DNA of 64,000 bases. Origin: Curtobacterium sp. MCBA15_009. GTDB lineage: Bacteria > Actinomycetota > Actinomycetes > Actinomycetales > Microbacteriaceae. The stretch lies in NCBI RefSeq assembly GCF_001864895.1, contig NZ_MJGO01000037.1, forward strand, positions 356,759 through 420,758, written 5' to 3'. This document shows, one piece after another, positions 53,194-62,563 of the stretch (its first letter is position 1; every line of letters begins with the position of its first letter). A program made the translations under genes and the position numbers. The notes under the pieces are model-generated. The model worked only from the letters and a program-made list of their open reading frames with translations, was not told the DNA's origin and did not search any database.

Positions 53194-54554
53194 CGCGGGC
53201 TCCGGGTCGAGGTCGGCCGCGGGGTCCGGGTCGACGTCGGCGACGACGTGGGGGTGGGCGACGCCGTCTCGTTCCCGTCACCACCGGTGCCGGCCTGGTC
53301 CTGGCCGGTCTCGGCTGCCTTCCGCAGGCGGTCGACGATGTCGCGGGCGTCGGTGAGCGACTGGGCGTTGATCGTGGAGCGGACGTTCTCGCGGGTGTAG
53401 TCGGGCAGCGACGACACCGTGATGTCGGTGTCCTCGTAGACGTCGGACAACGCGATCGGGCCGATCGACTGCTGGACGCCCTTGTAGATGGCGACGGTCC
53501 CGCGGTCGGTGCCGACGTAGTAGTGGTCCTGCGTGATCCGCCACCCGACGAAGACCGCGCCGACCAGGACGGCGACGGCGAGCACGAGGGCGATGGTCCA
53601 CGAGACCCGACGACGGATGCGCCGCCGGCGGTCCTCCGCGATGAGCTCGGCGAAGAACTGGTCGGACTCCGGCTCGAAGTGCGAGTCCTCGGGGGCGGTG
53701 GTGACCTTGAGCGGGTGCAGCAGGATCGTGGGGAGGCGGATCGGCTTGCGGCCGGTCGACGCCTCGAAGGTCAGCGGTGCGGCGGCCGAGCCGACGGTGG
53801 TCGCGGCGTCGTCCTCGTCGTCGACGTCCTCGGCGGTGACGTCCATCACGACGACGGTGACGTTGTCCGGTGCGCCGTGGTCGAGCGTCTCCTTGACGAG
53901 GCGCTGCGTCACCTGGTTGGCGTCCATCGTCGAGGCGAGCGCGTGACGGATGCGCTCCTCGGCGAGGTAGGACGAGAGCCCGTCCGAGCAGAGCAGCCAG
54001 CGGTCGCCCGGCTGGATGTCCATGATCGCCGTGTCGACCTCGGGCGCGGCGTCGACGTCGCCGAGCACGCGCATGAGGACGGAGCGGCGGGGGTGCACGG
54101 CGGCTTCCTCCGGCGTGATGCGGCCGCTGTCGACGAGCCGCTGCACGAAGGTGTGGTCCGAGGTGATCTGCTGCAGCTCGCCGTCGCGGAGCCGGTAGAT
54201 GCGGGAGTCGCCGATGTGCGCGATCGCGATCTGGTCCCCGACCCGGATCATCGCGGAGACGGTGGTGCCCATCCCGGTGAGCTCCTGGTGCTCGAACACC
54301 GTCTCGGTGATGAGCTGGTTGGCCGCGATGAGGGCCGACTGCAGGGCGAACTCGGCGTCGTGCGCCGAGGGGAACTCGCGGTCGACCTCACGGATGCGCC
54401 GGATGGCGATGGCCGAGGCGACGTCGCCGCCGGCGTGCCCGCCCATGCCGTCGGCGACCGCGAACAGGTGGGCGCCGGCGTAGCCGGAGTCCTGGTTGTT
54501 CGCGCGGATGCGCCCGACGTGGGACACAGCGGCGCTCAGCGTCCGAGCGGTCAT
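53190..54554 (-). CDS. pstP: PP2C-family Ser/Thr phosphatase PstP
   Basis: Removes phosphates placed by PknA/PknB. 454 residues. Metal-dependent PP2C motifs: ANNQDSGYAG, ADGMGGHAGGDVASA, GDSRIYRLRDGEL, LLCSDGLSSYL and GAPDNVTVVVMDV. One membrane helix (about residues 323-345) and an extracytoplasmic tail ending in a Thr/Ser/Pro/Arg-rich run. Operon position between fhaB and rodA. Confidence 0.95.
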   Translation of the reverse strand: MTARTLSAAVSHVGRIRANNQDSGYAGAHLFAVADGMGGHAGGDVASAIAIRRIREVDREFPSAHDAEFALQSALIAANQLITETVFEHQELTGMGTTVSAMIRVGDQIAIAHIGDSRIYRLRDGELQQITSDHTFVQRLVDSGRITPEEAAVHPRRSVLMRVLGDVDAAPEVDTAIMDIQPGDRWLLCSDGLSSYLAEERIRHALASTMDANQVTQRLVKETLDHGAPDNVTVVVMDVTAEDVDDEDDAATTVGSAAAPLTFEASTGRKPIRLPTILLHPLKVTTAPEDSHFEPESDQFFAELIAEDRRRRIRRRVSWTIALVLAVAVLVGAVFVGWRITQDHYYVGTDRGTVAIYKGVQQSIGPIALSDVYEDTDITVSSLPDYTRENVRSTINAQSLTDARDIVDRLRKAAETGQDQAGTGGDGNETASPTPTSSPTSTRTPRPTSTRSPR

Positions 54555-54560
54555 GCCGGG

Positions 54561-55112
54561 TTACCGCCGCAGCTCGAACGTCGTCGTCCCGATCGTGATC
54601 GGCGTGCGCTCCGGCACGACGACGGGAGCGCTCACCTGCTGACCGTTGACGAAGGTGCCGTTCGTGGACTCGAGGTCCGTCAGGAGCCAGCCGTCGGCCC
54701 GGAGGTCGAGGCGGGCGTGGTTGGTGGACGTGTAGTCGTCGCGGATGACGACGTTCGACTCGCTGGAGCGGCCGATGGTGATCGGTCCGCCGCCGAGCGG
54801 CATCTCCATGCCCTCGCGGGCGCCCTCGGTGATGACGAGCCGGGTCGCGGCCGGCGCGGACGACTGCTGCGCGGTGCCGGGCTGGCCGATCAGGTCGGTG
54901 AACGCACCGCTGGAGACGGGGCCGGGAGCGGCCGCGGCGGGGATGGTGGGGGTGGTCGGCCCCGACGGGGCGGCCTTGGGGTCGGTGGGGATCGTGCGCA
55001 CGCGCTGACCGAAGAGGTCGCTGCGGAGCGCGAAGACGATCACGAAGACGAACAGCCAGAGCACCGCGAGGAACGCGAAGCGCAGGACGAGCAGGGTCAG
55101 CCCTGTTGTCAT
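54561..55112 (-). CDS. fhaB: FHA-domain protein FhaB (FipA-like)
   Basis: Phosphothreonine-binding protein that links kinases to cell-wall and division partners. 183 residues. A membrane helix (about residues 5-28, LTLLVLRFAFLAVLWLFVF) is followed by a linker and an FHA domain with ITIGRSSESNVVIRDDYTST, HARLDL and DLESTNGTFVNGQQ. It overlaps fhaA by 4 bases and is 6 bases before pstP. Confidence 0.94.
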   Translation of the reverse strand: MTTGLTLLVLRFAFLAVLWLFVFVIVFALRSDLFGQRVRTIPTDPKAAPSGPTTPTIPAAAAPGPVSSGAFTDLIGQPGTAQQSSAPAATRLVITEGAREGMEMPLGGGPITIGRSSESNVVIRDDYTSTNHARLDLRADGWLLTDLESTNGTFVNGQQVSAPVVVPERTPITIGTTTFELRR

Positions 55113-55789
55113 CGACTACCTCCGTCGTTCTCGGGGATCACCCGGAACACCATACGGGTACGACCGATCTCGATGGTGGAGTCCGGCTCCACGATCGCCT
55201 GCTGGAAGTGCTGCCCGTTCAGCTTCGAGCCGTTCGTCGAGCCGAGGTCGGTGGCCTGCGCGTGCTTGCCGTCCCAGAGCACCTCGACGTGCTTCCGGCT
55301 GGTCCCGGTGTCGGCGATCGTGATGTCGGCGTCGCTGCCGCGGCCGATCACCGTGCGGCCGCGCTGCAGCCGGTGCCGCTGTGAGCCGATGTCGAGCACG
55401 GCGATCCAGGCGACGTCGCGCTGCACGGTCGTGGAGTCGATCTGCAGGATGCCGGTCGACAGGGTGCCGTCCTGCTGCAGCCGGATCGTGACGGGCCCGG
55501 AGAACGAGTAGTTCTGGGCGACGGCGTGCTGGTGGGCGAGTTGCGTGAGCTCGTCGACGAGCGGCTGGCCGACGTCGTGCATCCGGGTGAAGTCCGGCGG
55601 GGCGAGGCGGACCGTGAACTCGTTCGGCACGAGGATCCGCTCGCGGGAGACCACCGCGGCCTTGGTGTCGAGCTCGCGACGGAGTGCGCTGGAGATCTCG
55701 ACGGGTTGCACACCGGAGCGGAAGGTCTTCGCGAAGGCGCCGTTGACGGCACGCTCCAACCCCCGCTCGAAGTTGTCCAACAGGCCCAT
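55109..55789 (-). CDS. fhaA: FhaA: DUF3662 plus FHA domain protein
   Basis: Phosphothreonine-binding partner of PknB/MurJ signalling. 226 residues from the ATG at 55789 (MGLLDNFERGLERAVNGAFA). The DUF3662 domain spans about residues 1-115 (FRSGVQPVEISSALRRELDT, VPNEFTVRLAPPDF). The FHA domain spans about 140-226 with GRTVIGRGSDADITIADTGT, SRKHVEV and DLGSTNGSKLNGQ. First gene of the fhaA-to-pknB operon. Shorter than mycobacterial FhaA, which has a long linker. Confidence 0.94.
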   Translation of the reverse strand: MGLLDNFERGLERAVNGAFAKTFRSGVQPVEISSALRRELDTKAAVVSRERILVPNEFTVRLAPPDFTRMHDVGQPLVDELTQLAHQHAVAQNYSFSGPVTIRLQQDGTLSTGILQIDSTTVQRDVAWIAVLDIGSQRHRLQRGRTVIGRGSDADITIADTGTSRKHVEVLWDGKHAQATDLGSTNGSKLNGQHFQQAIVEPDSTIEIGRTRMVFRVIPENDGGSR

Positions 55790-55875
55790 GCGTCTCCAGT
55801 GTCTCGGTCGTCTGACCACTGCATGGTAGTGGTTGGCGTCGGGCACCGTCTGTGCGTGATAGTGTTTCGGGGCTG

Positions 55876-55962
55876 GCGCGAGTGGCGGAATTGGTAGACG
55901 CGCACGGTTCAGGTCCGTGTGCTGGAAACGGCGTGGGGGTTCAAGTCCCCCCTCGCGCACCA
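55876..55962 (+). tRNA. tRNA-Leu (CAG)
   Basis: 87 nt with encoded CCA. Acceptor GCGCGAG/CTCGCGC, anticodon loop TTCAGGT (CAG), long variable arm, T arm GGGGG TTCAAGT CCCCC. It is divergent from fhaA. Confidence 0.96.
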
Positions 55963-55970
55963 GGCAGAAC

Positions 55971-56006
55971 GGAGAAGGCCCCCGGAGGAATCCGGGGGCC
56001 TTCTCC
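55971..56006 (+). terminator. terminator after tRNA-Leu
   Basis: Near-perfect hairpin GGAGAAGGCCCCCGGA...TCCGGGGGCCTTCTCC starting 8 bases after the tRNA 3' end. Confidence 0.9.
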
Positions 56007-56175
56007 GTTCCCGGCCGACTCGCGTCGAGGACGCGACCCGTTCCGGACGGGAGGCCCGTGGCGGCGCCGCGCCGTGCCTCCCGTCCGCCGTGTGGCTGGT
56101 CTCGACCGCCCGCTCGCCGCCCGACCGGACGGCCTGCTGAACGGCGGTCGTGCGGGTCCGCGTAGCGTGCGCCGC

Positions 56176-56334
56176 ATGAGCGACACGACACCGGACGGTT
56201 CGAGCGACCCCACCGACGCACAGCAGCAGTACACCGAGGACCTGCCGGACGGGTCGCCGACGGGCGACGCGACCAAGGACCCCGCGCAGGACAGCGACAC
56301 GGACTCCGGCGGCGAGCCCGCCGACCCGCAGTAG
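56176..56334 (+). CDS. small acidic protein, uncharacterised (52 aa)
   Basis: Hypothetical. 52 residues, rich in Asp, Thr, Ser, Gly and Pro (MSDTTPDGSSDPTDAQQQYT) and predicted disordered. The frame is open well upstream through the tRNA, so the start is uncertain. It lies between two strong terminators, which makes a short transcript plausible. No strong Shine-Dalgarno is seen. Confidence 0.45.
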   Translation: MSDTTPDGSSDPTDAQQQYTEDLPDGSPTGDATKDPAQDSDTDSGGEPADPQ

Positions 56335-56365
56335 CGCTGCCCCGCAGTAGCGGCGACCACCCGAC

Positions 56366-56407
56366 GGACAGGAGGCGCGGTGCCCGACGGCACCGCGCCT
56401 CCTGTCC
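56366..56407. terminator. bidirectional terminator between small ORF and GH16 gene
   Basis: 19-bp perfect stem (GGACAGGAGGCGCGGTGCC and its complement) with a 4-base loop, between convergent genes. Confidence 0.9.
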
Positions 56408-56428
56408 CGTTCCGTGGACCGTGTGCGG

Positions 56429-57268
56429 TCAGGAGTTGTCGATCACGCGGACGTAGTCGACCTTCATCTGCTGCGGGAACTGCGTCGACCCGTCCGGGTA
56501 GCCGGGCCAGTTGCCGCCCACCGCCAGGTTCAGCACGATGAAGAAGGGCTTGTCGAACACCCACGGGTTGCCGCGGGTGTCGGCCGGGGTCACCGTCTTG
56601 TACGCCACGCCGTCGACGGACCAGGTGATCGACCCGGGCTTCCAGTCGACCGCGAAGGTGTGGAAGGTGTCCGCGAACGACCAGCCCTGGGGGTGCTGGT
56701 AGGACGACGTGAGCCCCGCGCCGCCGGAGTACCCGGGGCCGTGGACGGTGCCGTGCACCGTCGCGGGCTCGTACCCGACGTTCTCCATCACGTCGACCTC
56801 GCCCGAGTTCGGCCAGCCCACCTGGGGCAGGTCGGCGCCGAGCATCCAGAACGCGGGCCAGATGCCCTGCCCGCGCGGGATCTGGATGCGGGCCTCGACC
56901 CGGCCGTACTGCGGCGTGTACTTGCCCTGCGTGGTGAGGCGGGCGCTCGTGTACGAGCCGTCCGACTCGCGCTTCGCCGTGATGACCAGGTTGCCCTGGC
57001 CGTCGAGCGCCGAGTTGTCGCGCGAGTCGGTGTAGTTCTCGAGCTCGTTGTTGCCCCACCCGCCGGCGCCGGTCTCGTTCGTCCACGCCGACCGGTCCGG
57101 GGCGCTGCCCGCCGGGCCGTCGAAGTCCTGGGACCACACGACGTCGCCTGCGGCCGCGCTCGCCGGCGACGCCGCCTGCAGAGCCGGGGTGACGCCGAGT
57201 GCGAGGGCCGCCGCGCCGGCGACCGTGAGTGCGACCAGACGTCGCGTCCTGCTGCTGGTGTTCGTCAT
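56429..57268 (-). CDS. secreted GH16 beta-glucanase
   Basis: Glycoside hydrolase family 16, probably an endo-beta-1,3-glucanase. 279 residues from the ATG at 57268 after GGGAGGG. Signal peptide about residues 1-40 (ALTVAGAAALALGVTPA...ASA). The catalytic pair is in GEVDVMENVG (ExDxxE), with WPAFWMLGADLP before it and FFIVLNLAVGGNWPG after it. It is 14 bases downstream of the beta-helix gene and likely co-transcribed. Substrates could be laminarin, callose or fungal glucan. Confidence 0.93.
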   Translation of the reverse strand: MTNTSSRTRRLVALTVAGAAALALGVTPALQAASPASAAAGDVVWSQDFDGPAGSAPDRSAWTNETGAGGWGNNELENYTDSRDNSALDGQGNLVITAKRESDGSYTSARLTTQGKYTPQYGRVEARIQIPRGQGIWPAFWMLGADLPQVGWPNSGEVDVMENVGYEPATVHGTVHGPGYSGGAGLTSSYQHPQGWSFADTFHTFAVDWKPGSITWSVDGVAYKTVTPADTRGNPWVFDKPFFIVLNLAVGGNWPGYPDGSTQFPQQMKVDYVRVIDNS

Positions 57269-57282
57269 CGTCCCTCCCGGGA

Positions 57283-59061
57283 TCAGTTGTACGAGGCGAG
57301 TCGGTTCGGAGCGGTGTTGCCCGCGGGGGTCGGCACGGCACCGCCGACGCCGTTCACGACGCTCGAGATGGTCCCGGTGTCGCCGAGGGAGACCGTGACG
57401 AGCCCGTGCGCCTTCACGCCGGCCGTCTGCGGGAACTCGAACGCCCGGTCGGCGTGCACCGACGGGTTCGTGTTGAAGAAGCAGTAGACGCCGCCGCCCC
57501 AGACCTCGTGGTTCGTGACGTTCGACGCGACCTGGTACGCCGCGTAGCCGGCACCGGTCGGGCTCTGCCACGAGGCGTTGTCCGGCACGTCGTACGGCAT
57601 CTCGTTCTGGAAGAAGATCGTCCGGCCGTTGTTGCCGTTCCACTGCACTTCGTACTTCTGGTAGTGCTCGACGAAGAGGCCGGTGGCCAGGACGTCGTTG
57701 CCGTTCACCTCGACACCGGTCGCGCCGGTGTTCACCGTCCAGCCCGTGGCCGCACCGCCGTGGTCGGCGCGCCAGGCCCAGATGTGGTCGACGAGGGTGT
57801 CGTCGGCGTTGATCTGCAGCGTCGTGGTGGCCTTGCCCTGGATGCTCGAGCCGACGCGGAAGAACACGTCCTGGATGCTCTGCGGGTCGGCGGCGTGGTC
57901 GACGTGCGAGCCGCTCGTGCCGAGCCGGACGAGCTGGGCGCTGTTCTGCGTGCCGGCGTCGACGACGAGGTTCGAGACGTTCACCCCGGCGACGTCCGTC
58001 GAGGTCAGGACCGCGTTGCCCTTCGTCGGCACGAGGGTCGGGAAGCCGATGCCGGTGACGACGGTGTCGGCACGGGTGACGGCGATGGGGGCGTCGAGCT
58101 GGTAGGTGCCCGGGGTGAAGAACAGGTTGAGCCCCTGCGACAGCGCGCTGTTGATCGTCGCCGCCGAGTCACCGGGGTGGGCGACGTAGAAGTTCCGCAT
58201 CGGGATGTCGGTGCCGCCGGTGTTCGGCCACGTGACGCCGGACGAGTTCTGCTTCAGCGACGGGACGAACACGTGGTACTTGTTCGACGAGTCGACGTAC
58301 AGGTACGGCTTCTCACGCGTGGTCGGCGTGGTGGCCAGCGTCGTGTAGCTCTTCGAGAAGTCGTTCGCGGGGGCGCCCTGCACACCCGAGAACGTCATGT
58401 TCCAGTTGCCGCCCTGCCATGAGCCTATCGTGGAGTTGCGGGTGTACCACTGCTGCTGCGACCCGGAGGTCACCGTGCCGTCGACCTTCGAGTCGGCGAT
58501 GTAGCCGCCGGACGAGTAGCCCTGGCCGCCGTCCTGGTTCGACGGCCCCATCGTCAGGTTGCCCTTGACGTGCACGCGGCGCATCGGCGCGGCCTGCGAC
58601 ACCGCCCAGCGGTCCGTGCCGCCCTCCGGCACGATCGCCAGGTTCTCCACCGAGCGCCAGAAGTTCTGCGTCGCGTTCTTCTCGTCGCCGGCGTTCCAGC
58701 CGGAGTCGACGTTGACGGCGCCGTTGATCGTGACGTCGTCGGGGTTCTTCCCGAGCCCCACCACCGAGGTGTAGAAGCCGAGGTTCGCCCAGACGCGCCC
58801 GTAGGAGCCCGGCTTGAACAGGAAGGCGTGCCGCTGCTGCCCGAACTGTGCGCTCGGGTTGCGGAGTTGGGCGTTTAACGCGGCGTCGACGTCGGCCTGG
58901 ATGGTCGACGCCGGTACCGATGGATCGTAGATCGTGACGCTGCTCCCGAAGTCCGGGGTGTCGCTCGTGGTCACCGCCTGGGCCGGGCCCGCGGGGGCCA
59001 CGACCCCGACGATCCCGACGCTCACGGCCATCGCGAGGAGCGTGCTCATCCGTCGTTGCAT
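57283..59061 (-). CDS. secreted GH55-like beta-helix exo-beta-1,3-glucanase candidate
   Basis: 592 residues with a Sec signal (MQRRMSTLLAMAVSVGIVGV...AQA). Start chosen at 59061; MSTLL at 59049 is an alternative. The body matches the right-handed beta-helix proteins of the GH55 (SacteLam55A-like) group as recalled: HAFLFKPGSYGRVWANLGFY, VGLGKNPDDVTINGAV, NATQNFWRSVENLAIVPEGG and DRWAVSQAAPMRRVHV, then WRADHGGAATGWTVNTGATG and LFVEHYQKYEVQWNGNNGRT. Such proteins are often misannotated as adenylyl cyclase. Its pairing with a GH16 gene supports beta-1,3-glucan breakdown. Confidence 0.78.
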   Translation of the reverse strand: MQRRMSTLLAMAVSVGIVGVVAPAGPAQAVTTSDTPDFGSSVTIYDPSVPASTIQADVDAALNAQLRNPSAQFGQQRHAFLFKPGSYGRVWANLGFYTSVVGLGKNPDDVTINGAVNVDSGWNAGDEKNATQNFWRSVENLAIVPEGGTDRWAVSQAAPMRRVHVKGNLTMGPSNQDGGQGYSSGGYIADSKVDGTVTSGSQQQWYTRNSTIGSWQGGNWNMTFSGVQGAPANDFSKSYTTLATTPTTREKPYLYVDSSNKYHVFVPSLKQNSSGVTWPNTGGTDIPMRNFYVAHPGDSAATINSALSQGLNLFFTPGTYQLDAPIAVTRADTVVTGIGFPTLVPTKGNAVLTSTDVAGVNVSNLVVDAGTQNSAQLVRLGTSGSHVDHAADPQSIQDVFFRVGSSIQGKATTTLQINADDTLVDHIWAWRADHGGAATGWTVNTGATGVEVNGNDVLATGLFVEHYQKYEVQWNGNNGRTIFFQNEMPYDVPDNASWQSPTGAGYAAYQVASNVTNHEVWGGGVYCFFNTNPSVHADRAFEFPQTAGVKAHGLVTVSLGDTGTISSVVNGVGGAVPTPAGNTAPNRLASYN

Positions 59062-59220
59062 GATGCTCGATTCGTCCGCGTACGGCTCCGTTGCCGCACG
59101 CAACAGACGGTAGACCTGTCCGTCGGTTCAGGCAGTCGGCGCATCGGTGGACCAGTCCGTCCCCCGGACGGGGGGTTCGGCCCGGAGGTGGTCCAGGCCG
59201 CAGGGGACGACGCTGGCGTC

Positions 59221-59661
59221 ATGGCCGATCCCATCGTCACGCCGCTCGGCTTCTCGCACGTGCGGCTCACCGTCACCGACGTCCACCGGAGCAAGGCGTT
59301 CTACGAGCAGCTGTTCGGCATGCCGCCGGGGAGCGACTTCAGCGACCAGGCCGACGACCCCACCGTGCGCGACGACCCCTGGCGGACGTACGGGGGCTGT
59401 TCCTTCACCTTCGGCGGGCAGACGCTCGGGCTGCGGCCGGTGGCGCCGGCGGGGGACCGCTTCGACCCGGACCGGGTGGGGCTCGACCACGTGTCGTTCC
59501 GGGTCGCCTCGGTCGACGACCTGCACGCAGCCGTGGCCCGGCTCGACGCCGCCGGCATCGAGCACGGCGAGGTCACCGACCTGCCCCCGTTCGGCCTGGT
59601 GGTCCTGTCCGTGCAGGACCCGGACGACGTCAACCTGGAGTTCGCCGCGCCCCGACCGTGA
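59221..59661 (+). CDS. VOC-superfamily (glyoxalase/bleomycin-resistance-type) protein
   Basis: 146 residues, ATG at 59221. The two beta-alpha-beta-beta-beta halves of the VOC fold are visible: PLGFSHVRLTVTDVHRSKAF and VGLDHVSFRVASVDDLHAAV. A C-terminal Glu sits in PDDVNLEFAAP. These supply the expected metal ligands (His, His/Glu). Substrate unknown. Upstream of the SDR gene, same strand, 130 bases apart. Confidence 0.88.
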   Translation: MADPIVTPLGFSHVRLTVTDVHRSKAFYEQLFGMPPGSDFSDQADDPTVRDDPWRTYGGCSFTFGGQTLGLRPVAPAGDRFDPDRVGLDHVSFRVASVDDLHAAVARLDAAGIEHGEVTDLPPFGLVVLSVQDPDDVNLEFAAPRP

Positions 59662-59791
59662 AGGCCCGGCGCGTGCGGCCCGTGGTGTCCGCTTGCCGCA
59701 CGCCGGACCGGGATCCTGCGGGTCGTCCTGGACGTCGCGGCGTTGGCTGTCCGACGGCGTCGGAGGTCCGGCGGCAGACCGAGGAGGACAC

Positions 59792-60610
59792 ATGAGCAAG
59801 ACCTGGTTCATCACCGGAGCGTCCAAGGGCTTCGGCCGCGAGTGGGCGGAGGCCGCCCTGGAACGCGGCGACTCCGTCGCCGGCACGGCCCGGAACCCCG
59901 ACGACGTGCAGGAACTCGTCACGCAGTACCCGGACACGTTCCTCGCGCTGCAGCTCGACGTCACCGACCGCGACGCCGACTTCGCCGCGGTGCAGCGCGC
60001 CGCCGAGCACTTCGGCTCGCTCGACGTCGTCGTCAACAACGCCGGCTTCGGCCACTTCGGCATGGTCGAGGAGCTCACCGAGGACGAGGTCCGCGCCCAG
60101 CTCGAGACGAACCTGTTCGGCGCGCTCTGGGTCACCCAGGCGGCGCTCCCGGTCATGCGCGAGCAGGGCTCCGGGCACATCGTGCAGGTGTCGAGCATCG
60201 GCGGGATCAGCGCGTTCCCGACCGTCGGCGCGTACCACGCGTCGAAGTGGGCGCTCGAGGGGCTGTCCCAGTCGCTCGCGCAGGAGGTCGCCGGCTTCGG
60301 CATCTCGGTCACGCTCGTCGAGCCGGGCGGGTACTCGACCGACTGGTCCGGCCCCTCGGCGAAGCGCAGCGAGGAGATCCCGGCCTACGTCGACGTCCGC
60401 GAGGCCGCCTCGAAGCGTCCGTCGGCCGCCGACCCGGGCAAGCCCGAGGCGACGCGGTCGGCGATCCTGCAGGTCGTCGACGCCGAGGAGCCGCCGCTGC
60501 GCGTGTTCTTCGGCAAGGCGCCCCTCGGCATCGCGGAGCGGGACTACGAGTCCCGGCTCGCCACGTGGCGTGCGTGGCAGCCGGTGTCCGAGGAGGCGCA
60601 CGGCGCCTGA
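59792..60610 (+). CDS. short-chain dehydrogenase/reductase 1
   Basis: Classical SDR oxidoreductase; substrate unknown. 272 residues. Cofactor motif TGASKGFGREWAEAAL (TGxxxGxG), NNAG in VVVNNAGFGHF, and the catalytic Ser-Tyr-Lys in QVSSIGGISA and YHASKWALEG. GAGGAGG lies six bases before the ATG. Convergent with the MmyB-type regulator. Confidence 0.92.
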   Translation: MSKTWFITGASKGFGREWAEAALERGDSVAGTARNPDDVQELVTQYPDTFLALQLDVTDRDADFAAVQRAAEHFGSLDVVVNNAGFGHFGMVEELTEDEVRAQLETNLFGALWVTQAALPVMREQGSGHIVQVSSIGGISAFPTVGAYHASKWALEGLSQSLAQEVAGFGISVTLVEPGGYSTDWSGPSAKRSEEIPAYVDVREAASKRPSAADPGKPEATRSAILQVVDAEEPPLRVFFGKAPLGIAERDYESRLATWRAWQPVSEEAHGA

Positions 60611-60635
60611 CGCCGGGGTCCCGGTCGCGGCCGGG

Positions 60636-61481
60636 TCAGTGGACGCGGTGGGCGTCGGCGCCGACGACGCCGAGCAGGCGCAGGCGTTCGGCGCTCACAC
60701 TCCCCGGCTCGGCCGTGTGCACGAGCAGCGTGTGCGATCGGCGGACGTCCTGCAGGACCTGGCAGTGCAGGGTCAGCTCGCCCACCTCCGGGTGGAGGTA
60801 CCGCTTGACCGCCTCCGGACGGACGCCGACCTCGTGCGCCGCCCACACGGTGCGGAACTCCTCGCTCTGCTCGAGCAGGCGGTCGGCCAGCTGCGCGGCC
60901 CGTGACCGCGGCCCGCGTCGGGCCACGACGTCGCGGAGCCCCGCGGCGTACATGCGCGACGTGAAGTCGTGTTCGTCGGCCGGGCGGCGGTCGCGCTCGG
61001 CAGGGTCGGTGAACCACCGGAACCCCGCACTCCTGGCATCGCCGCGGCGCTCGCGGGCGTCACCGGCGATCGCCGCCGCCAGCGGGGTCTGCTGCAGCGT
61101 CTCACCGAGCTCGGAGACGACCTCGGCCGGGGTCTCGGCGAGCTGGTCGAGGATCCGCATCATCCCCGGGTCGACGTGGTCGCCCCCGGGACCCGCGGCC
61201 GGCGGCTGGTGCCCCGCGAGCCGGAACAGGTGGTCGCGCTCGTCGAGGCTCAGGCGGAGCCCCTGTGCGATCGAGGCGAGCATCTGGTCCGAGGGCTGCG
61301 GACCCCGCTCACGCTCGAGCCGCGCGTAGTAGTCGACGGACATGTTGGCGAGCATCGCGGCCTCTTCGCGGCGCAGGCCGTCGGTGCGGCGGCGCTGCCC
61401 GCGCGGCAGTCCGACGTCCTCCGGCTGCAGCGCTGCCCGACGGCCGCGCAGGAACTCCGCCAGGCCTGGTCGATCGATCAT
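60636..61481 (-). CDS. XRE-family regulator with MmyB-like ligand-binding domain
   Basis: 281 residues. N-terminal HTH (about residues 1-85): [40 protein letters not shown] and [20 protein letters not shown]. The C-terminal MmyB-type domain (about 105-260) is in the family that binds small hydrophobic ligands. The start is an ATG at 61481 with a GAGGATG-type signal. It is divergent from SDR 2, which such regulators commonly control. Confidence 0.9.
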   Translation of the reverse strand: MIDRPGLAEFLRGRRAALQPEDVGLPRGQRRRTDGLRREEAAMLANMSVDYYARLERERGPQPSDQMLASIAQGLRLSLDERDHLFRLAGHQPPAAGPGGDHVDPGMMRILDQLAETPAEVVSELGETLQQTPLAAAIAGDARERRGDARSAGFRWFTDPAERDRRPADEHDFTSRMYAAGLRDVVARRGPRSRAAQLADRLLEQSEEFRTVWAAHEVGVRPEAVKRYLHPEVGELTLHCQVLQDVRRSHTLLVHTAEPGSVSAERLRLLGVVGADAHRVH

Positions 61482-61607
61482 GGGCACATCCTCTCGCGAC
61501 GCGGTCCCCGGAGCCACGGATCGTCAGGCCGTGGCTCGGCGGCGGCGGTCTGGCGAGCATCGACGTGGGGCACCGAGCGCGGTGCCCGACCGCGAGAGGA
61601 CCAGACC

Positions 61608-62546
61608 ATGCCGCAGCACCACGACCACCCGTCCGTCCCCGACCTGACCGGTCGCCGTGTCCTGGTGACCGGCGGCAGCGACGGCATCGGCCTCGTGCTC
61701 GCCGGACGGTTCGCCGCCGCCGGCGCCGAGGTCGTCCTGCCGGTGCGCAACCGCGAGAAGGGGGCGGCGGCGATCGCCCGGGTGCGCGACCGGCACCCCG
61801 ACGCCGCGCTCGTGCTCGAGGACGCCGATCTGTCGTCCCTCGCCTCGGTCGCCGCGCTCACCGACCGGCTGCGCGCGGACGGAGCACCGATCGACGTGCT
61901 CGTCGCGAACGCCGGCGTGATGACGCCGCCCGAGCGTGCGACGACCGCGGACGGGTTCGAGCTGCAGTTCGGCACGAACCACCTCGGGCACGCCGCGCTC
62001 GTCGGCGGGGTGCTGCCGCTGCTCCGCGCCGCCGGTGGCCGGGTGGTGGTGCAGTCGAGCGTCGCGGCGCGCGGGGCGTCCGTGCAGTGGGACGACCTGC
62101 AGTTCGAGCGGCGGTACCACGGCGGGCGGGCGTACGGGCAGTCGAAGCTCGCGGGTGCCCTCTTCGCCTTCGAGCTCGGTCGGCGCAGCCGCGCCGGCGG
62201 GTGGGGCGTCACGAGCGCCGTGAGCCACCCCGGCGTCGCACCGACGTCGCTCCTCGCCGCACGCCCCGAGCTGGGCCGCACGCGGGACACCCCGCAGGTG
62301 CGGCTCATCCGGTGGCTGTCGGCGCACGGGCTGCTGGTGGGGACGCCCGAGACCGCCGCCGACCCGGCGGTGCTCGCGGCCACGCGCGAGGACCTCGCCG
62401 ACGCGTTCGTCGGGCCGACCGGACCCGGTGGCGTCGGTGGTCCCGCCGGTCGGCAGGAGCCGTGGGCACCGATGCGACGGGACGCCGACGCGGCGCGGCT
62501 GTGGGACGTGACCGCGGAGCTCACGGGGGTGCGGCTCGCCGGGTGA
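61608..62546 (+). CDS. short-chain dehydrogenase/reductase 2
   Basis: 312 residues, of the retinol-dehydrogenase/protochlorophyllide-reductase-like SDR group. [20 protein letters not shown] binds cofactor, [12 protein letters not shown] replaces [23 protein letters not shown] follows, and the active Tyr-Lys is in [15 protein letters not shown]. The ATG at 61608 follows GAGAGGA. It shares a 126-base promoter region with the divergent MmyB-type regulator, a likely controller. Confidence 0.9.
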   Translation: MPQHHDHPSVPDLTGRRVLVTGGSDGIGLVLAGRFAAAGAEVVLPVRNREKGAAAIARVRDRHPDAALVLEDADLSSLASVAALTDRLRADGAPIDVLVANAGVMTPPERATTADGFELQFGTNHLGHAALVGGVLPLLRAAGGRVVVQSSVAARGASVQWDDLQFERRYHGGRAYGQSKLAGALFAFELGRRSRAGGWGVTSAVSHPGVAPTSLLAARPELGRTRDTPQVRLIRWLSAHGLLVGTPETAADPAVLAATREDLADAFVGPTGPGGVGGPAGRQEPWAPMRRDADAARLWDVTAELTGVRLAG

Positions 62547-62563
62547 CCGGTGCCGGCTGGGCG

